From Larix kaempferi (taxonomy: Eukaryota; Streptophyta; Pinopsida; Pinales; Pinaceae), in assembly GCA_027924585.1 (NCBI GenBank), contig BSBM01000299.1, positions 32,526,501 through 32,590,500 of the forward strand: DNA of 64,000 bases. Direction: 5' to 3'. A program made the position numbers and the translations under genes. Under the pieces are notes generated by a model. The model saw only the letters and a program-made list of their open reading frames with translations. It was not told the origin of the DNA and made no database searches. Below, one piece after another: positions 1 through 10,836 of this stretch. Each line of letters opens with the position of its first letter. Position 1 is the stretch's first letter.

Positions 1-109
1 AGGAAGTTGCCCCCTCGAAGTGGCCCGTGATCAATATAAAAGTGATTTTGTTCTGTTATTTCTGATATCTTGTGTATTTGCATTAATTAATTATTGCAGA
101 TTCATCACA
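1..109 (+). repeat. 5' LTR, 3' end only
   Basis: This stretch is almost identical to 4289-4397 and ends in the canonical CA, three bases before the primer binding site. The rest of the LTR lies left of the window. Confidence 0.9.
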
Positions 110-111
110 TC

Positions 112-123
112 TGGTATTAGAGC
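112..123 (+). promoter_or_regulatory. Primer binding site (tRNA-iMet type)
   Basis: TGGTATTAGAGC follows the LTR end after a two-base spacer. It differs by one transition from the common plant gypsy/copia site TGGTATCAGAGC, which pairs with the 3' end of initiator tRNA-Met and primes minus-strand DNA synthesis. Confidence 0.8.
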
Positions 124-1511
124 ACTTTCCTTGGCACAAGTGGGAAAATTTTTTTCTTTTTTTGGGAGGCAAATTTCAGATCAATTTCTAAATATTTTTG
201 CACAAAATCAGAAGAAACCGATTGCATATCTGAATTTCTCTTTCAAAAATACGCAGTTTCAAAAAAACAATCATCTCATTTGGAGTTCTAAAAGTGGATA
301 TATCGCGGATTTAAAATCAGCAATTTTTCAGAATTTCGGTGACGGCCGCGGAAATTGCGGCGAGAAAATCTTTTGACCGAATGCCCAAATTTCTATTCCG
401 CTTGTATACGTAGAAGCAGAGTGGTTGTTCCAGTTCCGGAAACATGCTATAAGAGCCATTCTGAGCAATATAGATCCGGATTTTGAACATTGGGTGGAAT
501 TTCTGCCCAAATTTTTTCTGTTGCAGGTTCGGATTTGGGAATAATCCCTATCCGCTTAACTATGGGAAGTACTTGGGCATAAGCCCTAAAACTCATTGTG
601 AGGAGTACCACAGGAACCCCGAAGTAGCTGGCCCATTGAGAGGACCTGCCAGCGAAAAGGGCAACGACCCCTACCTGATTGACTAGTTCCCACCCGTGAG
701 GTAAACCAAGAGTTGTCGTTTGTGGCAAAGCGGTTATCAGTTTTACTTGAGCCGTGGAGTGAGGGGTACTGCCCCAATACGCAAGCCGTCAGACAGCATT
801 GGTGGCCGAGTGAAAACCCTGAACTGTTAGGAAGCCGCACATACCTGGGGTCCATATCTACTTTCAGGTGAACTATTGTCAATCACTGTTGCGCCGTTTC
901 AGATCCATTTTGCAAGCCGTTCCAGATCCAGCCGTTCGACGTTGTTCCAGATTCCTTCTGAGCCATAGCCACTCCAGTCTGTATAAAAAAAAAAAATCCG
1001 AGCCGTAGGCGTTCCAGTCTGAAAAAATAAATAAATAAATTCAGTTTTTCCTCCATATCTCCCTTGTTTTACCTCTGTTTCCCTTGAAATTTTCAGGGAA
1101 CCCCTGTCATTCCATTCTGCATATTTCATTCCTGAGGACCCTATCCTCAATTCCCCTTCCTACAGCCCGAAATCTCACATTTGCCTATTTTTAGGGTTTG
1201 CCATAACTTCCTCAGATTTCATCCAATCACCTTCAAATTTTACCACAGAGTTCCTTTCTGAATTCTGCTTCTTTGTCCCCCTCTGCCAAATTTTCCCATT
1301 CTTTCACCCCGCTTCTAAAATCCTCATTTTTGCTTCCCTGTCTATCCAACAGTGTCCAAAACCTAGTCAAACCCCAATTATCCTTCTGATTTTTTTCCCA
1401 AATCCAACTTTTCCCTTACTGAAGTAGTTCCTGTTTTTGTTTTCCTACCTAGTCAACCAAAAAAAAAAAAAAAACCTGGTTATGGTTGTCACCTGTGCAG
1501 GAGCACACACC

Positions 1512-2279
1512 ATGGAGGAAGCACTGGCAGCCATCCAAACCAAACTCCAAAATCTAGATGAAAAATTTCTCAGCCTCCATCTGTAGCATTCAGCCATGAA
1601 CAATACCAGAGAGCCAGAATCTTTTGCAGCCACCGGGTTCTCTATTTCTAGTAATTTTCGTGGGCCGAAGCTTGATTTTCCTCGCTTCAATGGTACTGAT
1701 CCGACTGGATGGATATACCGAGCAGAACAATATTTCAGTCTGCATAATACTTTTGATGTTCAGAAAGTTCCACTTGCATCCTTTCATTTGGAACAGGAAG
1801 CCCTTCAATGGTACCATTGGTACATCAAAGCTCATCCCGAGCTAAACTGGACAGATTTTTGCCAACTCATTTTTCCACGATTTGGTCCTAGTGCTTTTGA
1901 CGACTTCACAGGAGCACTCACTAAACTTCACCAAACTAGCACCATGAGAGAGTATCAGATGGAATTTGAGAAACTATCCAATCACACAGAAGGATTGTCT
2001 GATGAATTCTACAGGAGTTGTTTTATCAGTGGTCTCAAGGATGAAATCCGCTCAGAGGTCAAAATGTTTTGTCCCAACACAATGATGGAAGTCCTAGGGT
2101 TGGCTAAGTTGGCCGAGGACAAGATCGCAGCTCAACAACGCTCCAAACCCACCTTTGTTCCCTTCAGAAATATGGGTTCCCAACGACCTCCCATCACGCC
2201 TGCTCCTCAACCAACTCCTATCAAGCATTTGTCTGAAATAGAAATGCAGGCACGCCGAGAAAAAGGGGCTTTGCTATAA
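1512..2279 (+). pseudogene. gag: gag, capsid-like domain, frameshifted
   Basis: Gag packages the element RNA. The most likely original start is ATG 1512, because that frame runs on through a single TAG at 1584-1586 into a 227-residue stretch from ATG 1596. The stretch has the retrotransposon gag signature: PRFNGTDPTGWIYRAEQYF near the start, then ALQWYHWY, WTDFCQLIFPRFG and a YQMEFEKLSNHTEGLSD segment. A one-base gain in the A/G run near 2262-2268 throws the frame off just before the zinc knuckle, which continues in the next frame at 2272. The TAG is compatible with a CAG glutamine codon altered by C to T. Confidence 0.85.
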
Positions 2280-2830
2280 TTGTGATGAGAAATTCACTCG
2301 AGGACATAGATGTGTTCAACAAAAGCTGGATCTCTTGGATGTGGATTCTCCTCCTGCCTTAGAACTTGGTGAAGAAGCTACGGATACAGTAGATGATCCG
2401 GTCGACATGCAACACCCTCCTGTTGACACCCCATCTCAGGACGACCCACCCGAGATCTCTCTCCATGCTGTAACCGGTGTCACCACCCCACAAACAATGC
2501 GGGTTAGGGGATACTTCAAGAAGCTCCCTCTTACCATACTCATTGATTCTGGTAGCACTCATAACTTCATTGACCCTTGAATTGCCAAACAGGCTGATTG
2601 TTTTGTCCATCCTTGCTCCAACTTTGAAGTCATGGTTGCCAATGGGGGCACCTTACCTTGCAAGGGGAAGTGTCACAATGTGCGTATCTCTATGGAAGAT
2701 TATAACCTACACTCTGACATGTTTGCCTTGCCCTTAGGCGGATGTGATGTGGTTTTGGGCGTTCAATGGTTACGCACACTTGGCCCCATCTTATGGGATT
2801 TTGCTGAACTTCGGATGCAGTTTAAAGTCA
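2272..2830 (+). pseudogene. Zinc knuckle and aspartic protease
   Basis: The frame opens with CYNCDEKFTRGHRC, the CX2CX7HXC knuckle variant seen in many plant gypsy gag proteins. An acidic linker follows, then the retropepsin active-site segment TILIDSGSTHNFID with its catalytic DSG intact. A TGA at 2578-2580 interrupts the protease right after this motif. The same frame resumes and carries the C-terminal protease hallmark GGCDVVLGVQWLRTLG near 2740-2790. The protease would process Gag-Pol; here it is broken by one nonsense codon. Confidence 0.85.
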
Positions 2831-3996
2831 ATGGGGCACAACACAAATTTAGGGGCTTACAACCAAGGTCTCTCTGCATCATCATTTCACATCGCCTGGA
2901 AAAAATCCTTAAGAAGAATTCACATGGTGTCATCGCTCAGCTTAATTCCATTCAGATGCACCCATCAACAGTCTCCACTACTCCCTTGGATAGATATGCA
3001 GGTATCTTTGTTGAACCAATAAGCTTGTTGCCTTCAAGAGACCTTTCCGGTAAGAATGTAGCCACATCTACCTCTCAGCAGGAAATGATGGCTATTTTGC
3101 ATACAGTACAGAAGTGGCAGCCATACCTATTAGGTAATTATTTCTGCATCAAGACTGATCTCCCGAGTCTGAAAAAATTTCTAGAACAATGGGTCTCCTC
3201 CCCAACACACCTGCAATGGGTTATCCAACTCATGGGTTATCCCTATGTGATCACTTACAAGAAGGGTAAGGACAATATGGTGGAAGATGCTCCTTCTCGC
3301 ACAATTGATGACCCAGTTTCTCTTACAGCTCTTTCTCTGCTTGTTCCAAATTGGTTGCAATATGTTCAACAGGGCTATCTCTTCTATGAACTCCATGCTT
3401 CTTCATCAATAGGGCACTCTGGGTTCTGCAAAATGTATGACCAGGAACAATGTAAGTTCTTTTGGCCAGGACTAAAAATGACAATTCAACAGATGGTGGC
3501 TAACGATGATACTTTCCAAGTCAACAAGGGGGAACCGACACTCCTTTCGGGATTGATCAAACCCTTGCCCATCCCTACACAGCTTTGGCCAACTATTTCT
3601 ATGGATTTCCTAGCAGCACTCTGGTGGTACAATACCACATCTCAAAGGACACCATATGAAGCAGTCTATGGACAAACACCGCCAGTTCTTCTTCCATACA
3701 CCCTTAGCAGCTCCCCAGTTCAGGAAATTGACTCGGTTCTTCGAAACCGCGATCAGATTCTTCTCATTCTGCAGGACAATCTTCACATGGCCAGAATTCG
3801 CCGGAAACAACAAGCCGATCAGCACCATTCTGAGCGCATTTTCCACGCAGCTGACAGGGTTCTTCTTCATCTACAGCCTTCCAAGCAATCCTCCTTGACA
3901 CTCCAAAGGCGTCAGTGGCCCGAAATGCAAAGCGAGGATGCTACCGGGGAACCACTCCTTCAGATTCTGCAGCAATTTCTTCAACCCAAGCTTTGA
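2632..3996 (+). pseudogene. pol remnant: protease end, RNase H, integrase pieces
   Basis: An unbroken frame of 454 codons joins pieces of pol. Residues 1-60 are the protease C-terminus. Near 3045-3070 the text jumps from the segment before the reverse transcriptase (PISLLPSRD) straight into the RNase H (QQEMMAILHTVQKWQPYLLG, KTDLPSLKKFLEQ, YKKGKDNMVEDAPSR); the palm and fingers, including any YxDD, are gone. The integrase HHCC domain is partly present (GHSGFCKMYD) but its CxxC is lost (DDTFQVNK). After the first catalytic aspartate segment (ISMDFLAA) the text jumps to the end of the core (YEAVYGQTPPVLLPY). Both deletions kept the frame open, so a chimeric protein could be made, but not a working polymerase or integrase. 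Confidence 0.85.
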
Positions 3997-4012
3997 GGAC
4001 AAAGCTTTTTCT

Positions 4013-4025
4013 AAGGGAGAGGGGA
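4013..4025 (+). promoter_or_regulatory. Polypurine tract
   Basis: AAGGGAGAGGGGA lies directly before the TG that opens the 3' LTR. This is the usual plus-strand primer of LTR elements. Confidence 0.85.
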
Positions 4026-4397
4026 TGTTAGGAACCTATGTCAACCCTTCTCTTTACTATGTTAGTATATTGTTGTTGGACGCATATGCTTTGTAAGTCG
4101 TCCCGTAGTATTTGTTGATCCGTAGTTTATATTAGCCCATAGTATTGGACGCATATGCTTTGTAAATCATCCTGTAGTATTATATGTCCCATGGTTTTGA
4201 CTCATAGTATTGGGCATAGACTTAGTATATAAGTGTGTATTGAGGTCATTAAAGGCACCGTGAAGTTAATTGTATTGAGCTTGTTCAAAGGAGGTTGCCC
4301 CCTCGAAGTGGCCCGTGATCAATATAAAAGTGATTATGTTCTGTTATTTCTGATATATTGTGTATTTGCATTAATTAATTATTGCAGGTTCATCACA
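4026..4397 (+). repeat. 3' LTR (372 bp)
   Basis: The LTR begins TGTTAGGAAC and ends TTCATCACA. A TATA-like TATATAAG lies at about 4226. A segment containing GGACGCATATGCTTTGTAA is present twice (from about 4078 and 4147), followed both times by a CGTAGTATT-like string, so the upstream half carries a direct duplication of about 69 bp. Confidence 0.88.
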
Positions 4398-5404
4398 GTA
4401 CCACATAGAGAGAGACCATTTTTAACATGGTTCACCCCGTCCTTGGGATATGTCCACCAAAGGTTGTGTTATATTAAATATATAGGGAAAATTACATCCT
4501 GCAACGCACTTGTTGCTTTTCAATTTCTCAAGCCTCTACATAGAGTGCCTTTCTTTTTAACTCAAAACGGGCTATGTAATCCCTACCCTATTCCTTCCAT
4601 GGATAGGGTCTAAATATTGAGATGTATATTAACTCTTGTAGTACATATTAATGTAGTATATTCTTCCTAATTCTCTTCTACAATGATCTTGCTTTCAATC
4701 AACAATTATTTCTCTAAATTAGCCTCTAAACATTAAAGTGCTATCAATGCTTCCACCGACTTAAATCTTGTATTATTCTCTTGTATCCTATTCTTTCAAG
4801 CAATAATACTTCCTAGAATATGGATAGACATGACCTTAATGTTTAATGTTTAAAGGATATTTAAATTCAATGTTTAACATAACATAAGAAAGGCCTTCAT
4901 ACTAAAAGAATACATAAATAGGATCTTAAAGATTATTTATTTTTTCTAACTAAACAAGACCTCTCGTACCATTAAATTATGATCTCTACTATGTACCACA
5001 CTTTTTAATACACTTTAGTTATAAATCACAACCTTCCTACTTATCACATAATCTTCTCAATATAGACCCGTGCCTATAAATTCAATCCTTTTTCCTTTCA
5101 ATAGTCTATATATATACATTATATTTATAAAGGTATAAAACAACGATATGTATATATTAACCCCCTTACTTTCCTTTCTTTAAAACCCAAACCATGTATA
5201 TTCTAATATCTCATTATTTATGGCAAGTTAAGCTATGTTAATATCAATAAAGCTTATTTTAAAAATTTAAGGTCTGGATTACCGTCAAAATAAGATAGGA
5301 GGTAAGAATGCAAAGATCTATGTTTTGGCAGTATTTATAAATCCAACAACCATCATTGTATAGGAGATTGACTATATTTTTTACAACTCAGCACTGTATC
5401 TATA
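4398..5404. other. No gene seen; AT-rich spacer
   Basis: No coding, RNA or terminal-repeat structure could be supported. The first 120 bases after the LTR are less AT-rich and may be an older repeat, but no ends are visible. Confidence 0.5.
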
Positions 5405-5890
5405 CGGATCTCAGTTGCGGCATACAAAGAATGCAGCCAAACAAGGATTATAAAAAAACGCATGGATCTCCATCCAGGGCATGCATACAATGCAGCCACA
5501 CAATAATACAAGATCGCTTGGATCTCTGTCCAAAGCATGCATATAATGCAGCCACACAGTAATACAAGATTGCATGGATCTCCGTCGAGGGCATGCATAC
5601 AATGCAGCCACACAGTAATACAAGATCGCATAGATCTCCGTTAAGGGCATTCATACAATGCAGCCACATAGTAATACAAGATCGCATGGATCTCCGTCAA
5701 GGACATGCATAAAATGCGGCCATACAATAATACAAGATTGTATAGATCTCTGTCGAGGGCATGCATACAATGCAGCCACACAGTAATACAAGATCGCATG
5801 GATCTCTGTCGAGGGCATGCATATAATGCGGCCATACAGTAATACAAGATTGTATAGATCTCCGTCGAGGGCATGCATACAATGCAGAAT
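5405..5890. repeat. 56-bp tandem array, about 8.5 copies
   Basis: After a diverged first copy, exact 56-base spacing holds from 5464 (GGATCT) to 5856 (AGATCT), with a partial last copy. Each unit carries GGGCATGCATACAATGCAG and TAATACAAGAT. From the fourth copy, units alternate between a CGCAT/GGATCT junction and a TGTAT/AGATCT junction, an incipient 112-bp dimer. The minus strand of the unit lacks stop codons in every frame, so long overlapping minus-strand reading frames occur here. They are a by-product of the repeat, not evidence of genes. Confidence 0.95.
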
Positions 5891-8349
5891 GCATGACAGA
5901 GATTAGACTAGCAATAACTCGATTTCAAAAGGTGAATAATCGCTCGATACGTTCCATATTCGAAACCAAGAACTGGGTAAGAAGTATCTACAAAATAATA
6001 TGCCATCCATCCACATTGGGATCGGCGGCGAACAGCTGAATCGAATAATAGTTATACCTCACCCCGCCAGGATGTAAAAACAAGACACATTCAACCAGAA
6101 ATTAAGAGCAGGTTAAACATTGAAAAAAAAAAAGGATCTAGCTGGGCTCTATCGAAATAGAGAGAGTTACACTCTGTCAAACCACAAGTAAAACAAAATG
6201 CATCAATTCAGAAATTTTAAAAAGCGAGACATTGAATTACTACCTCAATTGCCTTGGCTTTCCATGCATACTCGCAACCTTCCATTACTCACTATCCGAT
6301 CAAACTTACAACCCTTCCTTCCCATATCAACTCGCTGCTTCCTTTCTCTGCAGCTGCATCATACTAAAATCCCCCTTCCTCCATTGTGTAGATGTGAATA
6401 TATGCTACACATCTATTAACCAACCAAGATTATGGCGGCCTGCCCAGATGGCAAGTCCTCAGCTCAGCGCTCTTTGAGTCAAAGAGACGACATCCGTAAA
6501 AATCTCGTTTCCATGTTCCATTTGTCTAAAACATTTGAGATCATGGTAGGGATTCTTAAATAAAGGTCGTTGCCTTGTTTTGAATAATATAAAGTAAAGT
6601 ATATTACGTATTCCCTTTTCTTTCTAAATAATATAACTAAAGTGAAAGTCTTCTTCTAAACTATTCGCTTTAACTTTTCAATTCCATCCATATATATATA
6701 AGATGTACATACATATTTTTTTAATATGTTAAACCATTTATCTCTTTGTAGGGGTATAGTTTAGGTGATGTCTTATTATGGCTACGTTTATCTCTATATA
6801 TATAAAAATATGAGATTTCTCACCTATGGTAGGAGTTAGAATATCCTTGTAAACCCGAACATCTCACATACCATATGTATTATTAAAAAAGAGAATCACT
6901 TTAGGATCATTCATTAAAATCTAGCTTAAGTGACTATACTTAAGGTTTTCAACTCTTAGGAGAATTAAAACCATTAGTAATATAAACTTCTAAGCTAATA
7001 CTATTTAGCATCGTTTCTAGCTATTATATAGTATATTGGTGCCTATGTTTAGGTTGATATTAAGACCATGGATTTTATACCGAGTAAGATTCTAGTTAAA
7101 GCATACTTCCAAATTTGGATGGCACTCTCAACTATTTATACCAGTGGGGAACCTGGTTCATTATCTTCTCATTCCCATGGCGCTAATATGACACTTGTCA
7201 TCATAATGAACTCCCATGGCTACTTTTCCATCTTACCTCTTAGTGGATTATGTTATCCGTCACTTATTTTGTTGCGTCCAACTTTAGTCTCTTAACTCTC
7301 TGCTAACAAATTTTCAACTTAAGAAATAACTTACAATACCATCGGGTTCCACTGGTGGGGCCTTAGCCTTGAGCTCCTCACCAGGTCCATTTACATCGAT
7401 ACAATTACAACAATTTATTTACATTAGGTTGATAAAGGAGGGGTGTTACACTTGCAATGAGGTAATGCTAGTTGGATTAGTTATAAGGTCAAAATTTGTT
7501 GTCTATCCTTGTGAGGGCTTACCCTAGCAATGATGGTAAGAACTGGCTTTCTCTACCTGTGTTTGGAGAATACCACCGACAGTGTTGAGTTAGGTTTCAT
7601 GTTGCATGTAATATAAGGGCTCGCAAATCTCATTTACTGTAAATATATTGTACACTCCTTTTAGAGTTAGAATGAGTAAGGAAGTGACAAGACCAAAATT
7701 ATGATAATGTCTCAAAGGGAAAAACTGAAGAAAACTGGGTCGAAACCATCAAGAATGGGGTGCCCAAACAAAGAAACTACATGTGTGGTTTCCTTTAAGG
7801 AATGTCATAGGCTTTGTTGGAGAGAAATTACTAAATTACCTATTCAATTGGACATTGCTATATTTGTGTAAGATATTGACATGGCCAGCCAATATATTCA
7901 TTTGATATTGTTAATCGTATGGTTAGGAATGTAGCTCTCATTCACATATTGATCCAACCATGTGAAATTGAAATTAGAAGGGGGGTTGTAGCTTAGGTGC
8001 AACCATTCTGAATGTTATAACTCATCAGCACATTCATTAGCCTTGTCAGCAGACTCAGCAGCACACTTGTCAGCAACTTGTCACCACATTGACAAGAATT
8101 ATTTGGACCATAAAGACTTCCAAAATGTCAGACTCTGCAACAAAGATGGATAGACACTAGTATTTCCCTGCAACATTGATCATTGGTGCCTCCTACATAT
8201 AATAATCATCAACAATTCATGCATTTTTTTCAACAACTCCATAAAACTTTCAAATACATCAATTTACCAAGAATTACAAGATAAAAACCAAATGGCTATA
8301 ATAGGATGGCATATGTAATGTTCATGGTATGAAATGTGATATTTAAGAG
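5891..8349. other. No gene seen
   Basis: Only short reading frames without family features are present. A purine-rich tract (6124-6136) and AT-rich microsatellite-like stretches occur. The only structured item is the LTR-like end at 7450, listed separately. Confidence 0.5.
7320..7450 (-). repeat. Possible gypsy LTR terminus
   Basis: Read on the minus strand, the text starting at 7450 opens TGTAACACCCCTCC, the characteristic start of many plant gypsy LTRs. The other end and a target duplication were not found (right flank CTTGC), so the extent is arbitrary. Confidence 0.4.
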
Positions 8350-8399
8350 TTAAATTGTCATGAAAATTCAAAATATCTAAAGATGATGAGCTAGGAGCT

Positions 8400-10065
8400 T
8401 TTCTTGCTCATCTCAAAGGGGCCTGTAAGTGAACTTGTTTTCCAAGAGCTTTGCCTGCTCAAAGATGGGTCTAAGAACTAGATTTTGCAAACCCTACTTC
8501 AATTAATCACCATCTTAGAGTTACCCAGGATCTGAATTTTTGTGATGTCTTTTTCCAAAGCTATTCTTAAGACCAGAATAAGAGCCATTCATTCAATACT
8601 CTTAACTGTACCTACTATCTATGTTTGCTCTGAAGCTGATTTTATAACTATCATTAAAGGTAAATGACTCCTCCAACTACACAACAAGCAAGGGTCTCTT
8701 GACATGTTCCATCAAAAAATGACCACGGAAGGTTTTATTTACCTCCAGCTCCATAGCAAGAAGGGGTCTCTTGACACATTCCATCAAAAAATGACTAGGG
8801 AAGGTTTTATTTACCTCCAGCTCCACAGCAAGCAGGGGTCTCTTGACACATTCCATCAAAAAATGATCAGGGTAGTTTCCATGAAAAAATGACCAGGGAA
8901 GGTTTTATTTACCTCCAGCTCACCCACCTTCCTTGCAGCTATCAGCTTTGGTGAAGTCTTGATTTTAACAAAGGGAAACTGAGTTTGATACTAAATCTGA
9001 AAGGGGGGAGCCTCTTTTTCTTGGAAAACAATATTGTTCCTGGGCATACAAATGGCCCAAAATACAATCAAGGGCAGCATTATAAACTCCCTCAAGGATT
9101 TAGTATTAAACCATTTAAGCATGTGATCATTTTGGGTGTTTCTCCTGCCAAGTTCCTTGTCCTCCTGTCAAATGTAAGATTGAACCCCAAATATTCTTTG
9201 TATAAGCACAGTGAACCAAAAGGTGGTCAATTGTTTCCCCTTCACATTTGCACAGATAACAGAGGCTTGGGCCAATTCCATGCTCACTTCTGCCACAATT
9301 CCCAAGTCAGCACCTTGTTTGCTAAGGTGAGTGACATGAAGACATGATTTCATAGATGCGTTCAGCTTCGAAATGGGTCTGTAACACCATACAACCTTTG
9401 CTACCTCCTCACCAAACGTTTCCCTATAGCCAAGACTAGCAGTACAGTGACCTGTGGAGATATTCTTTGATCAAACTAGTAATCCCTCAGCTTAATTGAA
9501 TTTTTTTCCAACTGTTGAGTATACAAGTTCCAAGAAACTGCCTCTGGATGACCATGTTAAGAAGCTCAACTGTTTTCCATGTTTATGCCAGTATTCCCTG
9601 GATCTGCAACATCAACTAGTGTGTAAAGTCCTTGATCTTGCAAAAAGCCTTATCACCCTCAGAGGTAGGAATGCTGGACTTCATGTCCCATCCAGGGATT
9701 AATGCCCAATCTAACTTTCCTACAGTGTCCAATTTTCCATGCCAACCAATTTTCTACAAGGGAATGACAAAACTAGTGCCTTCCAGACAAATGAAACATT
9801 TGAGATAAAACTTTGCTGGTAATATAGTCCATTCCTCAAAGGAAAGTGGATCCAAGTATTTCTGTTGGATAACATTCTGCCAGAAACCTTCTACAGATAT
9901 TAAACTCCACAACTTCTTGGAAGTCGAGGCCTTGCCAAAATGGGGAATGTATTTCAACCCCCACAGTGACTTCCATAAATATGTCATTTTTTAGTGTCAG
10001 GTGTTGGAAGAGGCATATGCCATCATTCAAGGCTAACGAACATGGATGCATTCTCGTGTTTGCAG
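8400..10065 (-). pseudogene. LINE (L1-type) ORF2 C-terminal remnant with RNase H
   Basis: Read on the minus strand from about 10065: a thumb-side segment (KKLWSLISVEGFWQNVIQQK and KYLDPLSFEEW), then the zf-RVT zinc-binding region (CYLCKCEGETIDHLLVHC, followed by TKNIWGSI), then LKWFNTKSLREFIMLPLIVF and WAICMPRNN. A type-I RNase H follows, as in many plant LINEs: SFFDG, CCGAGG, VIYL and AEQT/MALILVLRIALEKDITKI, ending ILGNSKMVIN, where the usual GDS aspartate is N. Frames shift several times and stops are frequent. The palm with the YxDD motif is absent, consistent with 5' truncation near 10065. No poly(A) tail was recognised at the left end. Confidence 0.8.
8690..8930 (-). repeat. 72-bp minisatellite made from an RNase H motif
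   Basis: GGTCTCTTGACA recurs at 8693, 8765 and 8837, a strict 72-base period, and a fourth partial unit reaches about 8925. Read on the minus strand in the LINE frame, each unit encodes SFFDGMCQETPACCGAGG or a close variant, i.e. the first catalytic segment of the LINE RNase H. The last unit runs on into the authentic continuation VGGVIYL. The array is therefore an in-frame (24-codon) expansion inside the dead LINE; units contain TAA and TAG. Confidence 0.85.
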
Positions 10066-10249
10066 AATGTGAAACATTGAAACATCATGTTTCCAGGAAG
10101 AACTTAGGCTAGAAAGCAAATAGTGGGATGAGAATAATACAACGACGGGGGACTGGAATCTCTAGTATTGTGATATTTTTACACAATAAAGTATATCAAA
10201 TAAATGACAAGGGAAGACTTAGTTGATGAGGAATGTTATACAAGGTTTA

Positions 10250-10376
10250 TCAGTGATTATAAGACGGGAATAATGGCATAGGTGTATAAATTTCTCTCAC
10301 ATTGAAGTCAAAAGCAGGTTAGTTCAATATTTACAATACTTTAGAATAGAAGCTTCATCGATAATGTTGTTAGTCC
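10250..10376 (-). pseudogene. CSI-like armadillo pseudogene, distal part
   Basis: Just beyond the left target duplication of the LTR element, the minus strand continues the reading broken off at 13003. After SEIV it gives GLTTLSMKLLF, which fits the GQAALLIKLLFSNH-type helix of CELLULOSE SYNTHASE INTERACTIVE proteins; stops follow. Below about 10340 the similarity is too weak to assign, so the left limit is uncertain. Confidence 0.5.
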
Positions 10377-10381
10377 AACTA

Positions 10382-10836
10382 TGTAATATCCCTTTTTCAA
10401 ATTTTATTAAAATGCCCAATTTTCCACTTTTTTTCCCAATTTCGACCTTTGACTAGTTTTACTGTTTTGACCTCCAAATCAACCCAAATGCTCCCAAATC
10501 TTCTGTAGGAGTGTATGAATGGTATTTATACTTGAATATAAGGTTCAGGGATGTTTTATGGCCCTCCAAATACTGCTGCAAACTTGATTTGTATTCTGAT
10601 CAATATATGTAATTTTGACTAGTAATTTGTGCATCAAATCCCCCTCGGGTAACACTGTAAATGGCCTTCCAAACGCCTCCAAACTCCCACAAATTTATGA
10701 ACAGAGGTATATAATGTGTTAAGTATGTTATTAAGGTCTCATATGCACCATTAATTTATTTTTAATACTGTTCTAACTCTCTCACATTCAACAGCAAAAA
10801 CCCCCAATTCGACCCTTGGGGAAATGGCACTATTTC
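10382..10836 (-). repeat. 3' LTR, truncated to its 3' end
   Basis: This is a near-identical copy of 11230-11684. A TATA-like AGTATAAATACC lies near 10520-10532 on the minus strand. The junction to gag-derived sequence is at 10836/10837. Confidence 0.85.

Larger units (their letters stand above)
1..4397 (+). mobile_element. Internally deleted Ty3/gypsy LTR retrotransposon
   Basis: The element is cut by the window start. The last 109 bases of the 5' LTR are visible and match the end of the 3' LTR at 4289-4397. A tRNA-Met-type primer binding site, a long leader (about 1.4 kb), gag, protease, RNase H and integrase remnants, a polypurine tract and a complete 3' LTR follow in order. Nearly all of the reverse transcriptase and the integrase catalytic core are missing, so it could move only with enzymes from a relative. 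Coding parts also carry an early TAG (1584), a one-base frameshift near 2265 and a TGA at 2578. The right flank begins GTACC; the left flank is outside the window, so the target duplication cannot be checked. Confidence 0.9.

Noticed and set aside
5405-5890. CRISPR-like array
   Set aside because: Units are contiguous with no unique spacers, and the context is eukaryotic.
5353-5894. Six overlapping minus-strand frames as a cysteine-rich protein family
   Set aside because: They are the same 56-bp unit read in shifted frames, without independent start, conservation or promoter signals.
8677-8892. Small repeat proteins on either strand
   Set aside because: They are explained by the amplified RNase H segment of a dead LINE.
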